From positions 19,194 to 83,193 of the forward strand of contig NZ_BCWP01000016.1 of NCBI RefSeq assembly GCF_001592265.1: a stretch of 64,000 bases of DNA, in the 5' to 3' direction. The translations under genes and the position numbers were made by a program. Shown here piece by piece: positions 36,171 through 47,238 of this stretch. Origin of the DNA: Curvibacter delicatus NBRC 14919. Lineage in GTDB: Bacteria; Pseudomonadota; Gammaproteobacteria; Burkholderiales; Burkholderiaceae_C. Position 1 is the first letter of the stretch. Every line of letters begins with the position of its first letter. The notes below the pieces were generated by a model that was not told the origin of the DNA, searched no databases, and saw only the letters and a program-made list of their open reading frames with translations.

Positions 36171-36206
36171 AGCCCTGGTTCTGCATCACAGAACCGGGGC
36201 TTTTTT
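36171..36206 (+). terminator. Rho-independent terminator of the TTT operon
   Basis: AGCCCTGGTTCTG, loop CATCA, CAGAACCGGGGCT, then TTTTTT. A 13-base stem with one wobble pair. It also lies at the end of the convergent regulator gene. Confidence 0.9.
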
Positions 36207-36210
36207 GTTT

Positions 36211-36819
36211 TCAGATCTTGCCGCGCTGCTTGAGGCGGCTGAGCGTCTCGGCCGACAGGTTCAGGTAGGCCGCGAGTTCCTTCTTGGGGATACGGTCGAA
36301 CAGTTCCGCGTGCTTGCGGATAAAGCGGTGCACCCGGCCCGGCGCATCCAACAAGTGCAGCGTGATGGTGTGCGCCATGATTTCACTCATGAGGTTCATC
36401 ACGTAGTACTCGAAGGGTTTTTTCACCTCCGGATGCTGCTCCATGAAGGCAATCCACTGCGGCATCGGCAGCTTGGCCACACGCGCCTTGGTCACCGACA
36501 CGATGCTGTAAGGCGTCGGTGTTTTCAGGCACCAGGCGGCATAACTGGTTTCCATGTCGCGCTCGGCCGCAAACCGCAGGATCATTTCCTTGGCTTGGCT
36601 GTTGGTCACCACACGCTTGAGGACCCCATCGAGGATGAAGTACTGCTCCATCTCGTGCACGCCTTGGTGCAACAGGTAGTCACCCTTGTTGCACTCCACC
36701 ACGGACAAGAGCTGTTCCAGCTCGGCGTTGGCGCTCTCGCTCATCTCCTTGAGAACGACGTTCTGCCTGAGCTGAACCCGGATGATGTTTTTATCTGGAT
36801 GATTTTCGATGGACGACAT
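36211..36819 (-). CDS. Crp/Fnr-family transcription regulator, FNR-type helix
   Basis: 202 residues: a cyclic-nucleotide-binding-like beta-barrel (about 20-125, with NKGDYLLHQGVHEMEQYFIL), a dimer helix, and a C-terminal helix-turn-helix IPKKELAAYLNLSAETLSRL. The recognition helix reads E-T-L-S-R, the same E-x-x-S-R contacts FNR uses on TTGA half-sites. It lacks FNR's N-terminal cysteine cluster (one Cys only), so it probably senses something other than oxygen through Fe-S. Start at 36819 (MSSIENHPD). A TTGAC-N4-GTCAA palindrome lies between it and oxc. Confidence 0.88.
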   Translation of the reverse strand: MSSIENHPDKNIIRVQLRQNVVLKEMSESANAELEQLLSVVECNKGDYLLHQGVHEMEQYFILDGVLKRVVTNSQAKEMILRFAAERDMETSYAAWCLKTPTPYSIVSVTKARVAKLPMPQWIAFMEQHPEVKKPFEYYVMNLMSEIMAHTITLHLLDAPGRVHRFIRKHAELFDRIPKKELAAYLNLSAETLSRLKQRGKI

Positions 36820-36881
36820 GGGAAAAGCGTACCGCACTGCACAGCGCCCGACGCATCGGAGCAAAAGAAATGTCTCGAAAA

Positions 36882-36924
36882 TTGACCGTGGTCAATGGAG
36901 GAATCCAAATCGCTTTTCTATGAT
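36882..36924 (+). promoter_or_regulatory. Class II FNR-type promoter for the oxc operon
   Basis: The perfect palindrome TTGAC-CGTG-GTCAA (36882-36895) is followed after 23 bases by TATGAT (36919-36924), a near-consensus -10. This is class II activator geometry and points at oxc. It also lies 62 bases before the divergent regulator's ATG, so it could repress or autoregulate that gene. Confidence 0.65.
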
Positions 36925-37084
36925 ACCTCGACGATGAGAAATGCCCCGTACCAGCGCCTTTGCAAGACCGGGAAACGCCATCGCCGAACTTGATTGAACG
37001 CCCCTTTGGTCACTTTTTCTGAAACCGTCCACCCCAGCCACATTGCGTGCCCTTCATCAAAGTCAAACGAAGAGACATTTCATC

Positions 37085-38824
37085 ATGACAAACGAATCAC
37101 ACTCGCCTGAACTCACCGACGGCTTTCATCTGGTCATCGAGGCCCTGAAACTCAACGGCATCAGCAACATCTATGGCCTGCCGGGCATTCCGGTGACGGA
37201 CCTGACCCGCATGATGCAGGAAGAAGGCCTGCGCGTGATTTCCTTCCGTCACGAAGCCAATGCCGGCAACGCCGCCGCGATTGCCGGCTTCATGAACGGG
37301 GCCAAGGGCGTGCCCGGCGTCTGCCTCACGGTGTCGGCCCCCGGCTTCCTGAATGGTCTGGTCGCACTCGCCAATGCCACCACCAACTGCTGGCCCATGA
37401 TCCTGATCTCCGGCTCCTCCGAGCGCGAGATCGTCGACCTGCAACAGGGGGATTACGAGGAGATGGACCAGCTGGCCATCGCCAAGCCCCTGTGCAAGGC
37501 CGCCTTCCGCGTGCTCAATGCGGAAGACATCGGCGTGGGCATCGCCCGCGCCATCCGTGCTGCCGTCTCGGGCCGTCCCGGTGGCGTCTACCTGGACCTG
37601 CCCGCCAAGCTGTTCGGCCAAGCCATGGACGCCGCCGCCGGCAAGGCTTCGCTGATCAAGGTGGTGGACCCGGCGCCGCGCCAGATTCCGGCGCCCGATG
37701 CCGTCAAGCGGGCCCTGGATCTGCTCAAGAGTGCCAAGAAACCCCTGATCCTGCTCGGCAAGGGCGCGGCCTACGCTCAGGCCGATGCCGACATCAAGAC
37801 CCTGGTCGAGAAGTCTGGCATTCCCTACCTGCCCATGTCCATGGCCAAAGGCATTCTGCCCGACACCCATGAGCAGTGCGCCTCGGCCGCCCGCTCCTTC
37901 GTCCTGCCGGAAGCTGACGTGGTGCTGCTGGTGGGCGCTCGGCTGAACTGGCTGCTCTCGCACGGCAAAGGCAAGACCTGGGGCGGCAAGGACCACAAGG
38001 CGGCCGGTGGCCAGAAATTCATCCAGATCGACATCTCCCCGATCGAAGCCGACAGCAACGTGGCCATCGACGCCCCGCTGGTGGGCGACATCGGCTCCTG
38101 CGTGGCCGCCCTGCTCGCAGGCATGGGCGCCAACTGGGCCAAGCCCCCGGCCGAGTGGACCGGCGCCGTGGCCGAACGCAAGAACAAGAACGTCGCCAAG
38201 ATGGCTGAGACCCTGGCCAAGGACCCGACGCCGATGAACTACCACAGCTCGCTGAACGTGGTACGCGACATCATCAAGGCCAACCCGGATGCCATCCTGG
38301 TCAACGAAGGCGCCAACGCGCTGGACTTCACCCGCTCCATCGTCGACATGTACAAGCCGCGCAAGCGCCTGGATGTGGGCACCTGGGGCGTGATGGGCAT
38401 CGGCATGGGTTTTGCCGTGGCTGCCGCCGTCGAAAGCGGCCAACCGGTCATTGCCATCGAAGGTGACAGTGCCTTCGGTTTCAGCGGCATGGAAGTCGAG
38501 ACCATCTGCCGCTACAACCTGCCGGTCTGTATCGTGATCATGAACAACAACGGCGTGTACCGCGGCGACGAGCTGGCACGTGGCGGATCCAAGGATCCCT
38601 CGCCCCTGGTATTCGTCAAGGGCGCCCGCTACGACAAGCTGATGGAAGCCTTCGGCGGCGTGGGCGTGCAAGCCACCACCCCGGCCGAACTGCGCCGTGC
38701 GATGGAAGAAGCCATCAAGTCGCGCAAACCGACCCTGATCAACGCCGTCATCGACGAAGGCGCGGGTACCGAGAGCGGTCGCATCACCAGTCTGAACCCG
38801 ACCAGCGCGGCGAAGAAAAAGTAA
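37085..38824 (+). CDS. oxc: Oxalyl-CoA decarboxylase
   Basis: 579 residues, a thiamine-diphosphate enzyme that converts oxalyl-CoA to formyl-CoA and CO2. The start region [17 protein letters not shown] and the catalytic Glu in [16 protein letters not shown] (about residue 57) are family-typical. The ThDP/Mg motif runs from [19 protein letters not shown] (about 460) to the Asn pair in [11 protein letters not shown]. The length fits Oxalobacter and E. coli Oxc. The ATG at 37085 has GAAGAGAC upstream. frc follows after 32 bases and returns CoA to oxalate. Confidence 0.95.
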   Translation: MTNESHSPELTDGFHLVIEALKLNGISNIYGLPGIPVTDLTRMMQEEGLRVISFRHEANAGNAAAIAGFMNGAKGVPGVCLTVSAPGFLNGLVALANATTNCWPMILISGSSEREIVDLQQGDYEEMDQLAIAKPLCKAAFRVLNAEDIGVGIARAIRAAVSGRPGGVYLDLPAKLFGQAMDAAAGKASLIKVVDPAPRQIPAPDAVKRALDLLKSAKKPLILLGKGAAYAQADADIKTLVEKSGIPYLPMSMAKGILPDTHEQCASAARSFVLPEADVVLLVGARLNWLLSHGKGKTWGGKDHKAAGGQKFIQIDISPIEADSNVAIDAPLVGDIGSCVAALLAGMGANWAKPPAEWTGAVAERKNKNVAKMAETLAKDPTPMNYHSSLNVVRDIIKANPDAILVNEGANALDFTRSIVDMYKPRKRLDVGTWGVMGIGMGFAVAAAVESGQPVIAIEGDSAFGFSGMEVETICRYNLPVCIVIMNNNGVYRGDELARGGSKDPSPLVFVKGARYDKLMEAFGGVGVQATTPAELRRAMEEAIKSRKPTLINAVIDEGAGTESGRITSLNPTSAAKKK

Positions 38825-38856
38825 TTTCACAAGAGCAACCCATAAGGAGATAGAAA

Positions 38857-40131
38857 ATGTCTGGAAACAAACCGCTTAACGGCATCAAGATCATCGACTT
38901 CACGCACGTGCAAGCCGGCCCGGCCTGCACCCAGCTGCTGGCCTGGTTCGGCGCGGACGTGATCAAGGTCGAACGCCCGGGTTCCGGCGACGTCACCCGC
39001 AGCCAGTTGCGTGACATGCCCGATGCCGACGCGTTGTACTTCACCATGCTCAACAGCAACAAGCGCGGCCTGACGCTGGACACCAAGACCGCCGAAGGCA
39101 AGGAAGTGCTGGAAAAGCTGATCAAGACCTCCGATGTGATGGTCGAGAACTTCGGCCCCGGCGCGCTGGACCGCATGGGCTTCACCTGGGAGTACATCCA
39201 GAAGCTCAACCCCAAGATGATCCTGGCTTCGGTCAAGGGCTTCAGCGAAGGCCACCACTACGAAGACCTGAAGGTCTACGAGAACGTGGCGCAATGCGCT
39301 GGCGGTGCCGCCTCGACCACCGGCTGGTGGAAAGGTGAGAACTCCGTGCCCACCATCTCCGCAGCCGCCCTGGGTGACACCAACACCGGCATGCACCTGG
39401 CCATCGGTATCCTGACGGCCATCATCGGCCGCCAGCAGACGGGCAAGGGCCAGAAGGTGGCTGTGGCCATGCAGGATGCCGTGCTCAACCTATGCCGCGT
39501 CAAAATGCGCGACCAGCAGCGTTTGGAAAAAGTCGGCTATCTGGAAGAGTACCCGCAGTACCCGCATGAAATGGACGCGTTCAAGGACAAGGTCACACCG
39601 CGTGGCGGCAACGCCGGCGGCGGCGGCCAGCCGGGCTGGATCCTGAAGTGCAAGGGCTGGGAGACCGACCCTAATGCCTACATCTACTTCACGGTGCAAG
39701 GCCACGCCTGGGAGCCGATCTGTGACGCGCTGGGCAAACCCGAGTGGAAGACCGATCCGGCCTACACCACACCCAAGGCCCGCCAGCCGCACATCGACGA
39801 GATCTTCGCCACCATCGAAGACTTCATCAAGGACAAGACCAAGTTCGAAGCGGTCGACATCTTCCGCAAGTACGACATTCCCTGCGCCCCGGTGCTGTCC
39901 ATGAAGGAACTGCTGCGCGACGAGTCGTTGCGCAAGAGCGGCTCCATCGTGGAAGTACCGCACAAGGTGCGCGGCAGCTACTGGACCATCGGCAGCCCGA
40001 TCAAGTTCTCCGATCTCAAGCCCGAGATCAAGGCCTCCCCGCTGCTGGGCGAGCACACCGACGAGGTGCTGGCCGAGCTGGGTTACAGCAAGGACCAGAT
40101 CGCGGCCATGCACGCGAAAAAAGCGGTCTGA
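38857..40131 (+). CDS. frc: Formyl-CoA:oxalate CoA-transferase
   Basis: 424 residues, family III CoA-transferase. It moves CoA from formyl-CoA to oxalate, closing the cycle with Oxc. The catalytic Asp lies in [11 protein letters not shown] (about residue 173), and the glycine loop that shields the active site reads GGGGQPG ([18 protein letters not shown]), as in the known E. coli and Oxalobacter enzymes. AAGGAGATAGAAA precedes the ATG. It is followed by a strong terminator. Confidence 0.94.
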   Translation: MSGNKPLNGIKIIDFTHVQAGPACTQLLAWFGADVIKVERPGSGDVTRSQLRDMPDADALYFTMLNSNKRGLTLDTKTAEGKEVLEKLIKTSDVMVENFGPGALDRMGFTWEYIQKLNPKMILASVKGFSEGHHYEDLKVYENVAQCAGGAASTTGWWKGENSVPTISAAALGDTNTGMHLAIGILTAIIGRQQTGKGQKVAVAMQDAVLNLCRVKMRDQQRLEKVGYLEEYPQYPHEMDAFKDKVTPRGGNAGGGGQPGWILKCKGWETDPNAYIYFTVQGHAWEPICDALGKPEWKTDPAYTTPKARQPHIDEIFATIEDFIKDKTKFEAVDIFRKYDIPCAPVLSMKELLRDESLRKSGSIVEVPHKVRGSYWTIGSPIKFSDLKPEIKASPLLGEHTDEVLAELGYSKDQIAAMHAKKAV

Positions 40132-40156
40132 GTTCCGCTTCCCCTGACGAAACTAT

Positions 40157-40183
40157 GCGGCGCCTCAAGGCGCCGCTTTTTTT
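40157..40183 (+). terminator. Rho-independent terminator after frc
   Basis: GCGGCGCCT, CA, AGGCGCCGC, then TTTTTTT. It separates the oxc-frc transcript from the second transferase gene. Confidence 0.9.
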
Positions 40184-40384
40184 CCCGGCCGGTTTCAGAA
40201 CACCGTCGCGCGCGTCATGAAGGGCACATCACGCCACACCTTTCACACCTATCAGCAGCGCACCTGATCTGCATAAAAAACAGCAATATTTCGACGTAGG
40301 CAAACTCTATAAAATGCAAGTCATATACAAGACCCGTCCGGTCTATTCATAAGAAATTCTTATCATTGAAATCAGGAGATTGGT

Positions 40385-41632
40385 ATGAGCAAGGCACTCG
40401 AAGGCGTCAGGATTCTCGACTTCACGCATGTGCAGTCGGGCCCCACCTGCACACAATTGCTGGCATGGTTCGGCGCGGACGTGATCAAGGTGGAAAAAGC
40501 AGGTGAAGGCGACGCCACGCGCGGCCAGTTGCGTGACATCCCCGACGCGGACAGCCTGTACTTCACCATGCTGAACCACAACAAGCGCTCCATCACGCTC
40601 AACACCAAGGACCCCAAGGGCAAGGAAGTGCTGGTCAACCTGATCAAGCAATGCGACGTGATGGTGGAAAACTTCGCGCCCGGTGCACTCGATCGCATGG
40701 GCTTTCCGTGGGAGAAGATCCAGGAGATCAATCCGCGCATCATCCTGGCCTCGGTCAAGGGCTTCGGCCCTGGCCCCTACGTGGACTGCAAGGTGTACGA
40801 GAACGTGGCCCAGTGTACCGGCGGCGCCGCCTCCACCACCGGTGACCCGGACGGCGTGCCCATGGTGACCGGCGCGCAGATCGGCGACAGCGGCACCGGC
40901 CTGCACCTGGCCCTGGGCATCGTGACCGCCCTGTTCCAGCGCGAAAAGACCGGTCGCGGCCAGAAGGTACTGGCCGCCATGCAGGACTCCGTGCTCAACC
41001 TGTGCCGCGTCAAGCTGCGCGACCAGCAACGCCTGGAACGCACCCGCGTGCTCAAGGAGTACCCGCAGTACCCCGAAATCGAGTTCGGCGAGGCCGTGCC
41101 GCGTGCCGGCAACGCCTCCGGTGGTGGCCAGCCGGGTGCCGTGCTCAAGTGCAAGGGCTGGCAAAAAGACCCCAACGCCTACATCTACTTCATCACCCAA
41201 GCCGCCGTGTGGCCGGCCATCTGCAAGATCATCGGTGAGGAGGACTGGATCACCAACCCGCACTTCGCCACCCCCGAGGCGCGCCTGCCACACCAGAAGA
41301 TGATCTTCGACCGCATCGAGGAGTGGACCAAGACCAAGACCAAGTTCGAAGCCATGGACATCCTCAACGAATTCGACATCCCCTGCGGCCCCATCCTGTC
41401 GATGAAGGAAATCGCCGAGGACCAGTCATTGCGCGAGACCGGCACCATCGTGGAAGTCGACCATCCGGTACGCGGGAAGTACCTGTCTGTCGGCAATCCG
41501 ATCAAGTTGTCCGACAGTCCCACCGAAGTGACCCGTTCCCCCTTGCTGGGCGAACACACCACTGAAGTGATGGCACAAATGGGCTACAGCGAAGCGCAGA
41601 TCGCTGAGTTGAAAGCCGCGCGCGTCATCTGA
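40385..41632 (+). CDS. Second formyl-CoA transferase-like protein (family III)
   Basis: 415 residues, clearly a paralogue of the upstream frc. The catalytic Asp is kept in [12 protein letters not shown] (about residue 168), but the glycine loop reads [12 protein letters not shown] in place of GGGGQPGW, and the WWKGEN segment of frc is replaced by DPDGVP. The acceptor or donor acid may therefore differ (for example another dicarboxylate). It has its own leader of about 200 bases after the terminator and a TCAGGAGAT ribosome site. An AT-rich TATAAA lies in that leader. Confidence 0.9.
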   Translation: MSKALEGVRILDFTHVQSGPTCTQLLAWFGADVIKVEKAGEGDATRGQLRDIPDADSLYFTMLNHNKRSITLNTKDPKGKEVLVNLIKQCDVMVENFAPGALDRMGFPWEKIQEINPRIILASVKGFGPGPYVDCKVYENVAQCTGGAASTTGDPDGVPMVTGAQIGDSGTGLHLALGIVTALFQREKTGRGQKVLAAMQDSVLNLCRVKLRDQQRLERTRVLKEYPQYPEIEFGEAVPRAGNASGGGQPGAVLKCKGWQKDPNAYIYFITQAAVWPAICKIIGEEDWITNPHFATPEARLPHQKMIFDRIEEWTKTKTKFEAMDILNEFDIPCGPILSMKEIAEDQSLRETGTIVEVDHPVRGKYLSVGNPIKLSDSPTEVTRSPLLGEHTTEVMAQMGYSEAQIAELKAARVI

Positions 41633-41642
41633 TGTCACGCTG

Positions 41643-41664
41643 ACCCGCGCCAACTGGCGCGGGT
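41643..41664. terminator. Hairpin between convergent genes
   Basis: ACCCGCGCC-AACT-GGCGCGGGT, a perfect 9-base stem between the second transferase (plus) and the HD-GYP gene (minus). There is no clear T-run on either side, so termination is uncertain. Confidence 0.45.
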
Positions 41665-41672
41665 ATCGATCG

Positions 41673-42977
41673 TCAGATCGGTTGCGGCGAATTCGCCAGA
41701 ACCCCGGCCTGCTCGAAGAAATAGCAGATTCTCTGGCGCGGCATCAGGTAGTCCAGCGCCTCGGACGGCAGATTGGCAGGCTTCAGGCTGCGCCGGATAC
41801 CGATCTCGGGCGCCTGCTCCAGATCCACGATCAGGGCTTCCTGGCGGCTGATCTCCGGGTCATGCACCAGCACCCGCGGCTTGAGCGGGCGCGAGGAGTT
41901 CACCGACACCACCATCGCATAACGGCCATCCACCAGCTGAATGACCGAGCCGGGTGGATAGACCCCCATCATGCGGATGAACGCGCTGAGCACCATGCTG
42001 TCATAGCGGTTCTTCAACTGCGCAAAAATGAATGACAAAGCCTCGTGCGGTGTCATGGCAACTGAGCCGAGCCGCCCGGGATTGCACAGGTCATCGTAGC
42101 GGTTGACCAGTGCCATGATCTTGGACGACAAAGGCTGGCTTTCACCTTTGCAATGCGACGGAAAGCCACTGCCATCCACCATTTCGTGGTGTTGCGCTAT
42201 GGCGAGCAGAACCGCCGGGGAAAGCTCCATGCGCCTGGCCAGTTGAACCCCTTCGGCCACGTGCTCCTGGTACAGCTTGTACTCGACAGTGGAGAAACTC
42301 TCGTCGAAAAAACGGACGCGCTCCGGCAGCTCCAGCTTGCCGATGTCATGCAAGAAGGCCGCCATACCGAGGTCGACCATATCCTTTTGCGGCAGCCCCA
42401 TCGCCTTGCCCAGCAGCAAGGACAAGATGGTGACGTTGACAGGATGCATCGCGTTGCGGTCGCCCATCCCCTCGGAAAGCAGGCGAATGGCCGTATCACC
42501 GTTGCAGAGCATCTCCGAGACCACGTTGTCGATGAGGCCATGGCATTTTTCGGCCACGGCCTTGGGCTGAGCCACAACCTGCTCCGCTGCATACCGGTAA
42601 AGCCGCACCGCATCGGCGAAACGACGTTCACAGGCGAGCAGGCTACGCTGCTGGGCGGCAATCGCCTCGACGCGCAATTTGCGCAGGCGCAATGTCTCGG
42701 CCCTGGACGCCTCCAACGCCAGCAGGTCTTCCGCACTCAAGGTGGGGTATTTGGAGGGCGTAACCTCGATCACTTTGGCAACAGCGGGGGCACTGCGTGC
42801 CGGCACATAGCGGATCTGCTCCAAGCCAAGGCTGCAGATGGCCTCGATCTGTTTTTCTGAAGAAATCTTGAAATTGCCCTTGAGAAAAGGATGGGCCATC
42901 CACTCGATGTCCAGCTCCACGAACATGCCTATTCGCAGCTGACTGACATCGATTAATTCGGACTGATTCTCTTGCAT
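41673..42977 (-). CDS. HD-GYP phosphodiesterase with DUF3391 N-terminus
   Basis: 434 residues. The N-terminal DUF3391 (about 8-125: IDVSQLRIGMFVELDIEWM, HPFLKGNFKI) precedes an HD-GYP domain (about 165-330). Key residues look intact: HPVNVTILSLLLGKAMG, FLHDIGKLELPERV, EHVAEGVQLA, AQHHEMVDGSGFPSH and LVNRYDDL. It should hydrolyse cyclic di-GMP, in contrast to the eroded HD-GYP protein at the left edge. Convergent with the transferase gene; the 121 bases upstream are AT-rich. Confidence 0.9.
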   Translation of the reverse strand: MQENQSELIDVSQLRIGMFVELDIEWMAHPFLKGNFKISSEKQIEAICSLGLEQIRYVPARSAPAVAKVIEVTPSKYPTLSAEDLLALEASRAETLRLRKLRVEAIAAQQRSLLACERRFADAVRLYRYAAEQVVAQPKAVAEKCHGLIDNVVSEMLCNGDTAIRLLSEGMGDRNAMHPVNVTILSLLLGKAMGLPQKDMVDLGMAAFLHDIGKLELPERVRFFDESFSTVEYKLYQEHVAEGVQLARRMELSPAVLLAIAQHHEMVDGSGFPSHCKGESQPLSSKIMALVNRYDDLCNPGRLGSVAMTPHEALSFIFAQLKNRYDSMVLSAFIRMMGVYPPGSVIQLVDGRYAMVVSVNSSRPLKPRVLVHDPEISRQEALIVDLEQAPEIGIRRSLKPANLPSEALDYLMPRQRICYFFEQAGVLANSPQPI

Positions 42978-43098
42978 ACGCGCTTGCGCTCCTGGACCGC
43001 CAGGAGGCAGACACGGAAAATAACATCGAAAACACCCGTATTTTATTCAATCCACAAAAAGTAGCGTTGTTACAATCCGCGCCCGAAAAAAATCCCGT

Positions 43099-44037
43099 TC
43101 AGCGGACCTGCAAAACCACCTCACGGTGCAGTCGCTCGACATCGGCAGATTGGCAGAGTCCGGTCCCCGAACCCAGCAAAGCCGCGGAGGCCGCCGCCAC
43201 ACCACGGCCAAAGGCATCACGCAGCGAAGCACCGCTGGCCAGCGTATGAACCATGCCGCCCACGAAGCTGTCGCCCGCTCCCACGGTCGTTGACACCGGC
43301 ACCGTCAAAGCCGGCGCAAACACGGTTTCCTGCCGTGACACCATCAAAGCCCCCTGTGCCCCCAGCGACAACACCACCACTTCAGCCCGCCCGGCATCCA
43401 CCAGCTGTTGCGCTGCGGCGCGCCATTGCGTTTCACTCTCCAGCGCCTGGCCGGAAAGTTCGCGCAATTCGCGCAGGCTGGGTTTGACCAGATAGACCCC
43501 TGCCTCCAGTGCAGCCGCCAACGCCGGCCCGGAGGCATCAAGCACCAGGCGGCTGCCGCGCTCACGCATCAACCGCACCAGTTGCGCATAAAAATCAACC
43601 GGCACACCGGGCGGCAGACTGCCGCTGAGCACCAGATAACGCGGTACCACTGCCATGCGCGTCAAATGCTGCAGACAGGCCTGCCACTCGGACGCCGCCA
43701 CATTGGGCCCGGGCATGACAAAACGATAGTCTTCCGCTGTAGAGCGGTCGCGGACATGCAGGCTCTCACGCGTATCGCCGGCAATCGGAACGGGCACAGT
43801 TGGCACCTGTTCTGCCGCCAGCAGGCGCAGCAGCTGGGCACCGCTGGTGCCACCGACGGGAAACAGCGCCGCGCAAGCCCCCCCCAACCGCTGCACCACG
43901 CGCGCCACGTTGATGCCCCCCCCACCCGGCTCACGCCGCGGTGCTTCGCAGCGCAGCTTGTGCTCGGGTGCCACCTTGGCGGTTGATGTCGAAATATCGA
44001 CGCAAGGGTTCATGGTCACGGTCAGGATGTCGGTCAT
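43099..44037 (-). CDS. PfkB-family hexose-phosphate kinase
   Basis: 312 residues of the ribokinase-like fold. Motifs: [14 protein letters not shown] at the N-terminus, [17 protein letters not shown] (substrate), [12 protein letters not shown] and the catalytic [12 protein letters not shown] (about 255). The closest functional types are 6-phosphofructokinase II and 1-phosphofructokinase/tagatose-6-phosphate kinase; the sequence does not decide. No PTS gene is adjacent. Its ATG is only 17 bases from the likely start of the divergent ABC gene. Confidence 0.88.
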   Translation of the reverse strand: MTDILTVTMNPCVDISTSTAKVAPEHKLRCEAPRREPGGGGINVARVVQRLGGACAALFPVGGTSGAQLLRLLAAEQVPTVPVPIAGDTRESLHVRDRSTAEDYRFVMPGPNVAASEWQACLQHLTRMAVVPRYLVLSGSLPPGVPVDFYAQLVRLMRERGSRLVLDASGPALAAALEAGVYLVKPSLRELRELSGQALESETQWRAAAQQLVDAGRAEVVVLSLGAQGALMVSRQETVFAPALTVPVSTTVGAGDSFVGGMVHTLASGASLRDAFGRGVAAASAALLGSGTGLCQSADVERLHREVVLQVR

Positions 44038-44054
44038 GGTCGAACGAGAATATC

Positions 44055-44831
<777 letters not shown>

Positions 44832-44852
44832 CACGGTAACGAGCCACAGACC

Positions 44853-47216
44853 ATGAAAGCCCTGGACCGCAAGCTGCTGCGCGACCTGCGCCTGATGTGG
44901 AGCCAGGCCATCACCATCGCGCTGGTGGTGGCCAGTGGCGTGGCCGGGTTCATCGCCACCTTCAGCGCCTATGACGGCCTGTCCTGGTCGCGCGAGGTCT
45001 ACTACACCGAGGCCCGCTTTGCCGACGTCTTTGCCAGCCTCAAGCGCGCGCCGCGGGCATTGGAACACCAACTGGCCGCCCTGCCCGGCGCCGCGCATGT
45101 CGAGACCTCGGTCAGCGAGGTGGTGCAGATCGACATCCCCAACGTGTCGGACCCCGTCATCGGCCGCCTGATCGGCATCGACCCGCAGCAACTGCCACAA
45201 CTCAACCGCCTGCACCTGCGCGAAGGCCGCATGATCACGGCGCGACGCGACCGCACGCTCGAAGTGCTGGTATCGGAAGGTTTTGCCATCGCGCGGCAGT
45301 TGCGACCCGGCGACAGGATCCGCGCCCTGATCAACGGCAAACGCGAGGAACTGCAGATCGTCGGCATTGCGCTGTCGCCTGAATTCGTCTTCGCTGGCAT
45401 GGGGGGCTCACCCGACCTGCGTGGCTTCGGCGTCTTCTGGCTCGACCGCAAGGCCCTGGCCGCGGCCTACAACATGGAAGGCGCCTTCAACCAGGTGGCG
45501 GTGCGCCTCGCCCCGGGCGCCAGCGAAGGCCAGGTGATCGACGGTCTGGACCAATTGCTCGGGCCCTACGGTGGTGCCCGCGCCTATGGCCGCGACGAGC
45601 AGATGTCCGACAAGTTGCTGAGCTCCGAGATCAAGGAGCAGCGTGTCTTTGGCACCGTGCTGCCCAGCATTTTCCTGGCCGTGGCCGCTTTCCTGCTCAA
45701 CGTGGTGCTGAGCCGCCAGATCGCCACCCAGCGCGAGCAGATTGCCGCACTCAAGGCGCTGGGTTATGACAACTGGAGCATCGGCCTGCACTACCTCAAG
45801 CTGGTGCTGCTCATCGTCATACTGGGCATGCTGCTGGGTCTGGGCGTGGGGGCCTGGCTGGGCCAGTCGTTCATGGGCCTGTATGCCGAGGTGTTCCGTT
45901 TCCCCGAGCTGCGCCACCGCATCCGGCCCGATCTGGTGCTGGCCGCCGGTGGGCTGACGTTGATCGCGGCCCTGGGTGCCACCTGGCAAGCGATTGCCGC
46001 CACCGTGCGGCTGGCGCCGGCCGAAGCCATGCGCCCGCCGGCACCCGGCCGCTTCCGCCCGACCTTCATCGAGGCCTGGGGCCTGCGCGACTGGTTCAGT
46101 CCGGCCGCACGCATGGTCATGCGCACCATGCAACGCCGGCCGCTGCGCACCGGGCTCACCATTGCCGGCATCGCCGCCTCCATGGCCATCGTCATCAGCG
46201 GCACCTTCTGGCGCGACACCATCGACATGCTGCTGCACACCCAGTTCCGTCTCGTGCTGCGCGGCGATGTGATCGTGAGTCTGGTGGAGGCCACACCGGC
46301 ACGCGTCACCCACGAGATGGCCCGCCTGCCCCATGTGACGGCCGTCGAGGGCGTGCGCAGTGTCAACACCCGGCTGGTGCACGGCCAGCACCACTGGCGC
46401 GGCAGCGTGCAGGGCCGCAGCGCACAGCCCGAGTTGCAGCGCATCATGGACACCGGCCTGCATACCCATGCGCCGCCAACCGATGGTCTGCTGCTCACTG
46501 ACCGCCTGGCCGACAAGCTGCACATCCGGCCCGGCCAGACCGTGCGCGTGGAACTGCTGGAAGGCCGCCGCCAGGTGCTGGAACTGCCGGTGACGGGCAC
46601 GGTGCAGGAAATGATGGGCATGGGCGCCTACATCGAGCGCCGCAGCCTCAACCGCCTGTTGCAGGAAGGCGACCTGGTGAACAGCGCCTCGCTGCTGGTT
46701 GAACCTGGCTTTGAAACCGTGTTGCTGGAGCGGCTCAAGAGCCTGCCGCGCGTGGTGGCGGCCTTCAGCAAAGACGTGATGCTGCGCAACATCGAAGAAG
46801 TCACGGCGCGCAACGTGCTGGTGTTCAGCGCCATCCTCACCGTGTTTGCCAGCATCATTGCCGTCGGCGTCGTCTACAACCATGCGCGCATCGCACTGGC
46901 CGAGCGCGCCTGGGAGCTGGCCAGCCTGCGTGTGCTTGGCTTTACACGCGGCGAAGTGTCGGCCTTCCTGCTGGGCGAACTGGCGCTGGAAATATTGCTG
47001 GCCATTCCGCTGGGCCTCACCGCTGGCTACTGGCTGGCCGCCGGCATCGTGCAGCTGATCAAGACCGACGAGTTCTTCTTCCCGCTCGTGATCCATGCCT
47101 CCACCTACGCCTATGCCGCCGTCACCGTGGTGGCGGCCGGCCTGGCCAGCGCGCTGATCGTGCGCCGGCGTATCGACCAGCTGGATTTGGTGGGCGTGCT
47201 GAAAACGCGAGAATAG
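44853..47216 (+). CDS. ABC transporter permease with two FtsX-like units
   Basis: 787 residues. After a first helix (about 20-40) and a periplasmic domain, three helices form the first FtsX unit (about 270-390). A second periplasmic domain and three C-terminal helices (about 665-775, with [15 protein letters not shown] ending) form the second unit. The duplicated layout matches large LolC/MacB-like permeases that move substrates from the periplasm or outer leaflet rather than across the inner membrane. No ATPase domain is fused. Works with the ATPase upstream and the adaptor downstream. Confidence 0.87.
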   Translation: MKALDRKLLRDLRLMWSQAITIALVVASGVAGFIATFSAYDGLSWSREVYYTEARFADVFASLKRAPRALEHQLAALPGAAHVETSVSEVVQIDIPNVSDPVIGRLIGIDPQQLPQLNRLHLREGRMITARRDRTLEVLVSEGFAIARQLRPGDRIRALINGKREELQIVGIALSPEFVFAGMGGSPDLRGFGVFWLDRKALAAAYNMEGAFNQVAVRLAPGASEGQVIDGLDQLLGPYGGARAYGRDEQMSDKLLSSEIKEQRVFGTVLPSIFLAVAAFLLNVVLSRQIATQREQIAALKALGYDNWSIGLHYLKLVLLIVILGMLLGLGVGAWLGQSFMGLYAEVFRFPELRHRIRPDLVLAAGGLTLIAALGATWQAIAATVRLAPAEAMRPPAPGRFRPTFIEAWGLRDWFSPAARMVMRTMQRRPLRTGLTIAGIAASMAIVISGTFWRDTIDMLLHTQFRLVLRGDVIVSLVEATPARVTHEMARLPHVTAVEGVRSVNTRLVHGQHHWRGSVQGRSAQPELQRIMDTGLHTHAPPTDGLLLTDRLADKLHIRPGQTVRVELLEGRRQVLELPVTGTVQEMMGMGAYIERRSLNRLLQEGDLVNSASLLVEPGFETVLLERLKSLPRVVAAFSKDVMLRNIEEVTARNVLVFSAILTVFASIIAVGVVYNHARIALAERAWELASLRVLGFTRGEVSAFLLGELALEILLAIPLGLTAGYWLAAGIVQLIKTDEFFFPLVIHASTYAYAAVTVVAAGLASALIVRRRIDQLDLVGVLKTRE

Positions 47217-47238
47217 AAACCGACAAGGCAGGGACTGG

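Noticed and set aside
37097..38830. Minus-strand open frame of 577 codons
   Set aside because: Antisense to oxc, which has full catalytic motifs; the antisense product is His/Gly/Val-rich and matches nothing.
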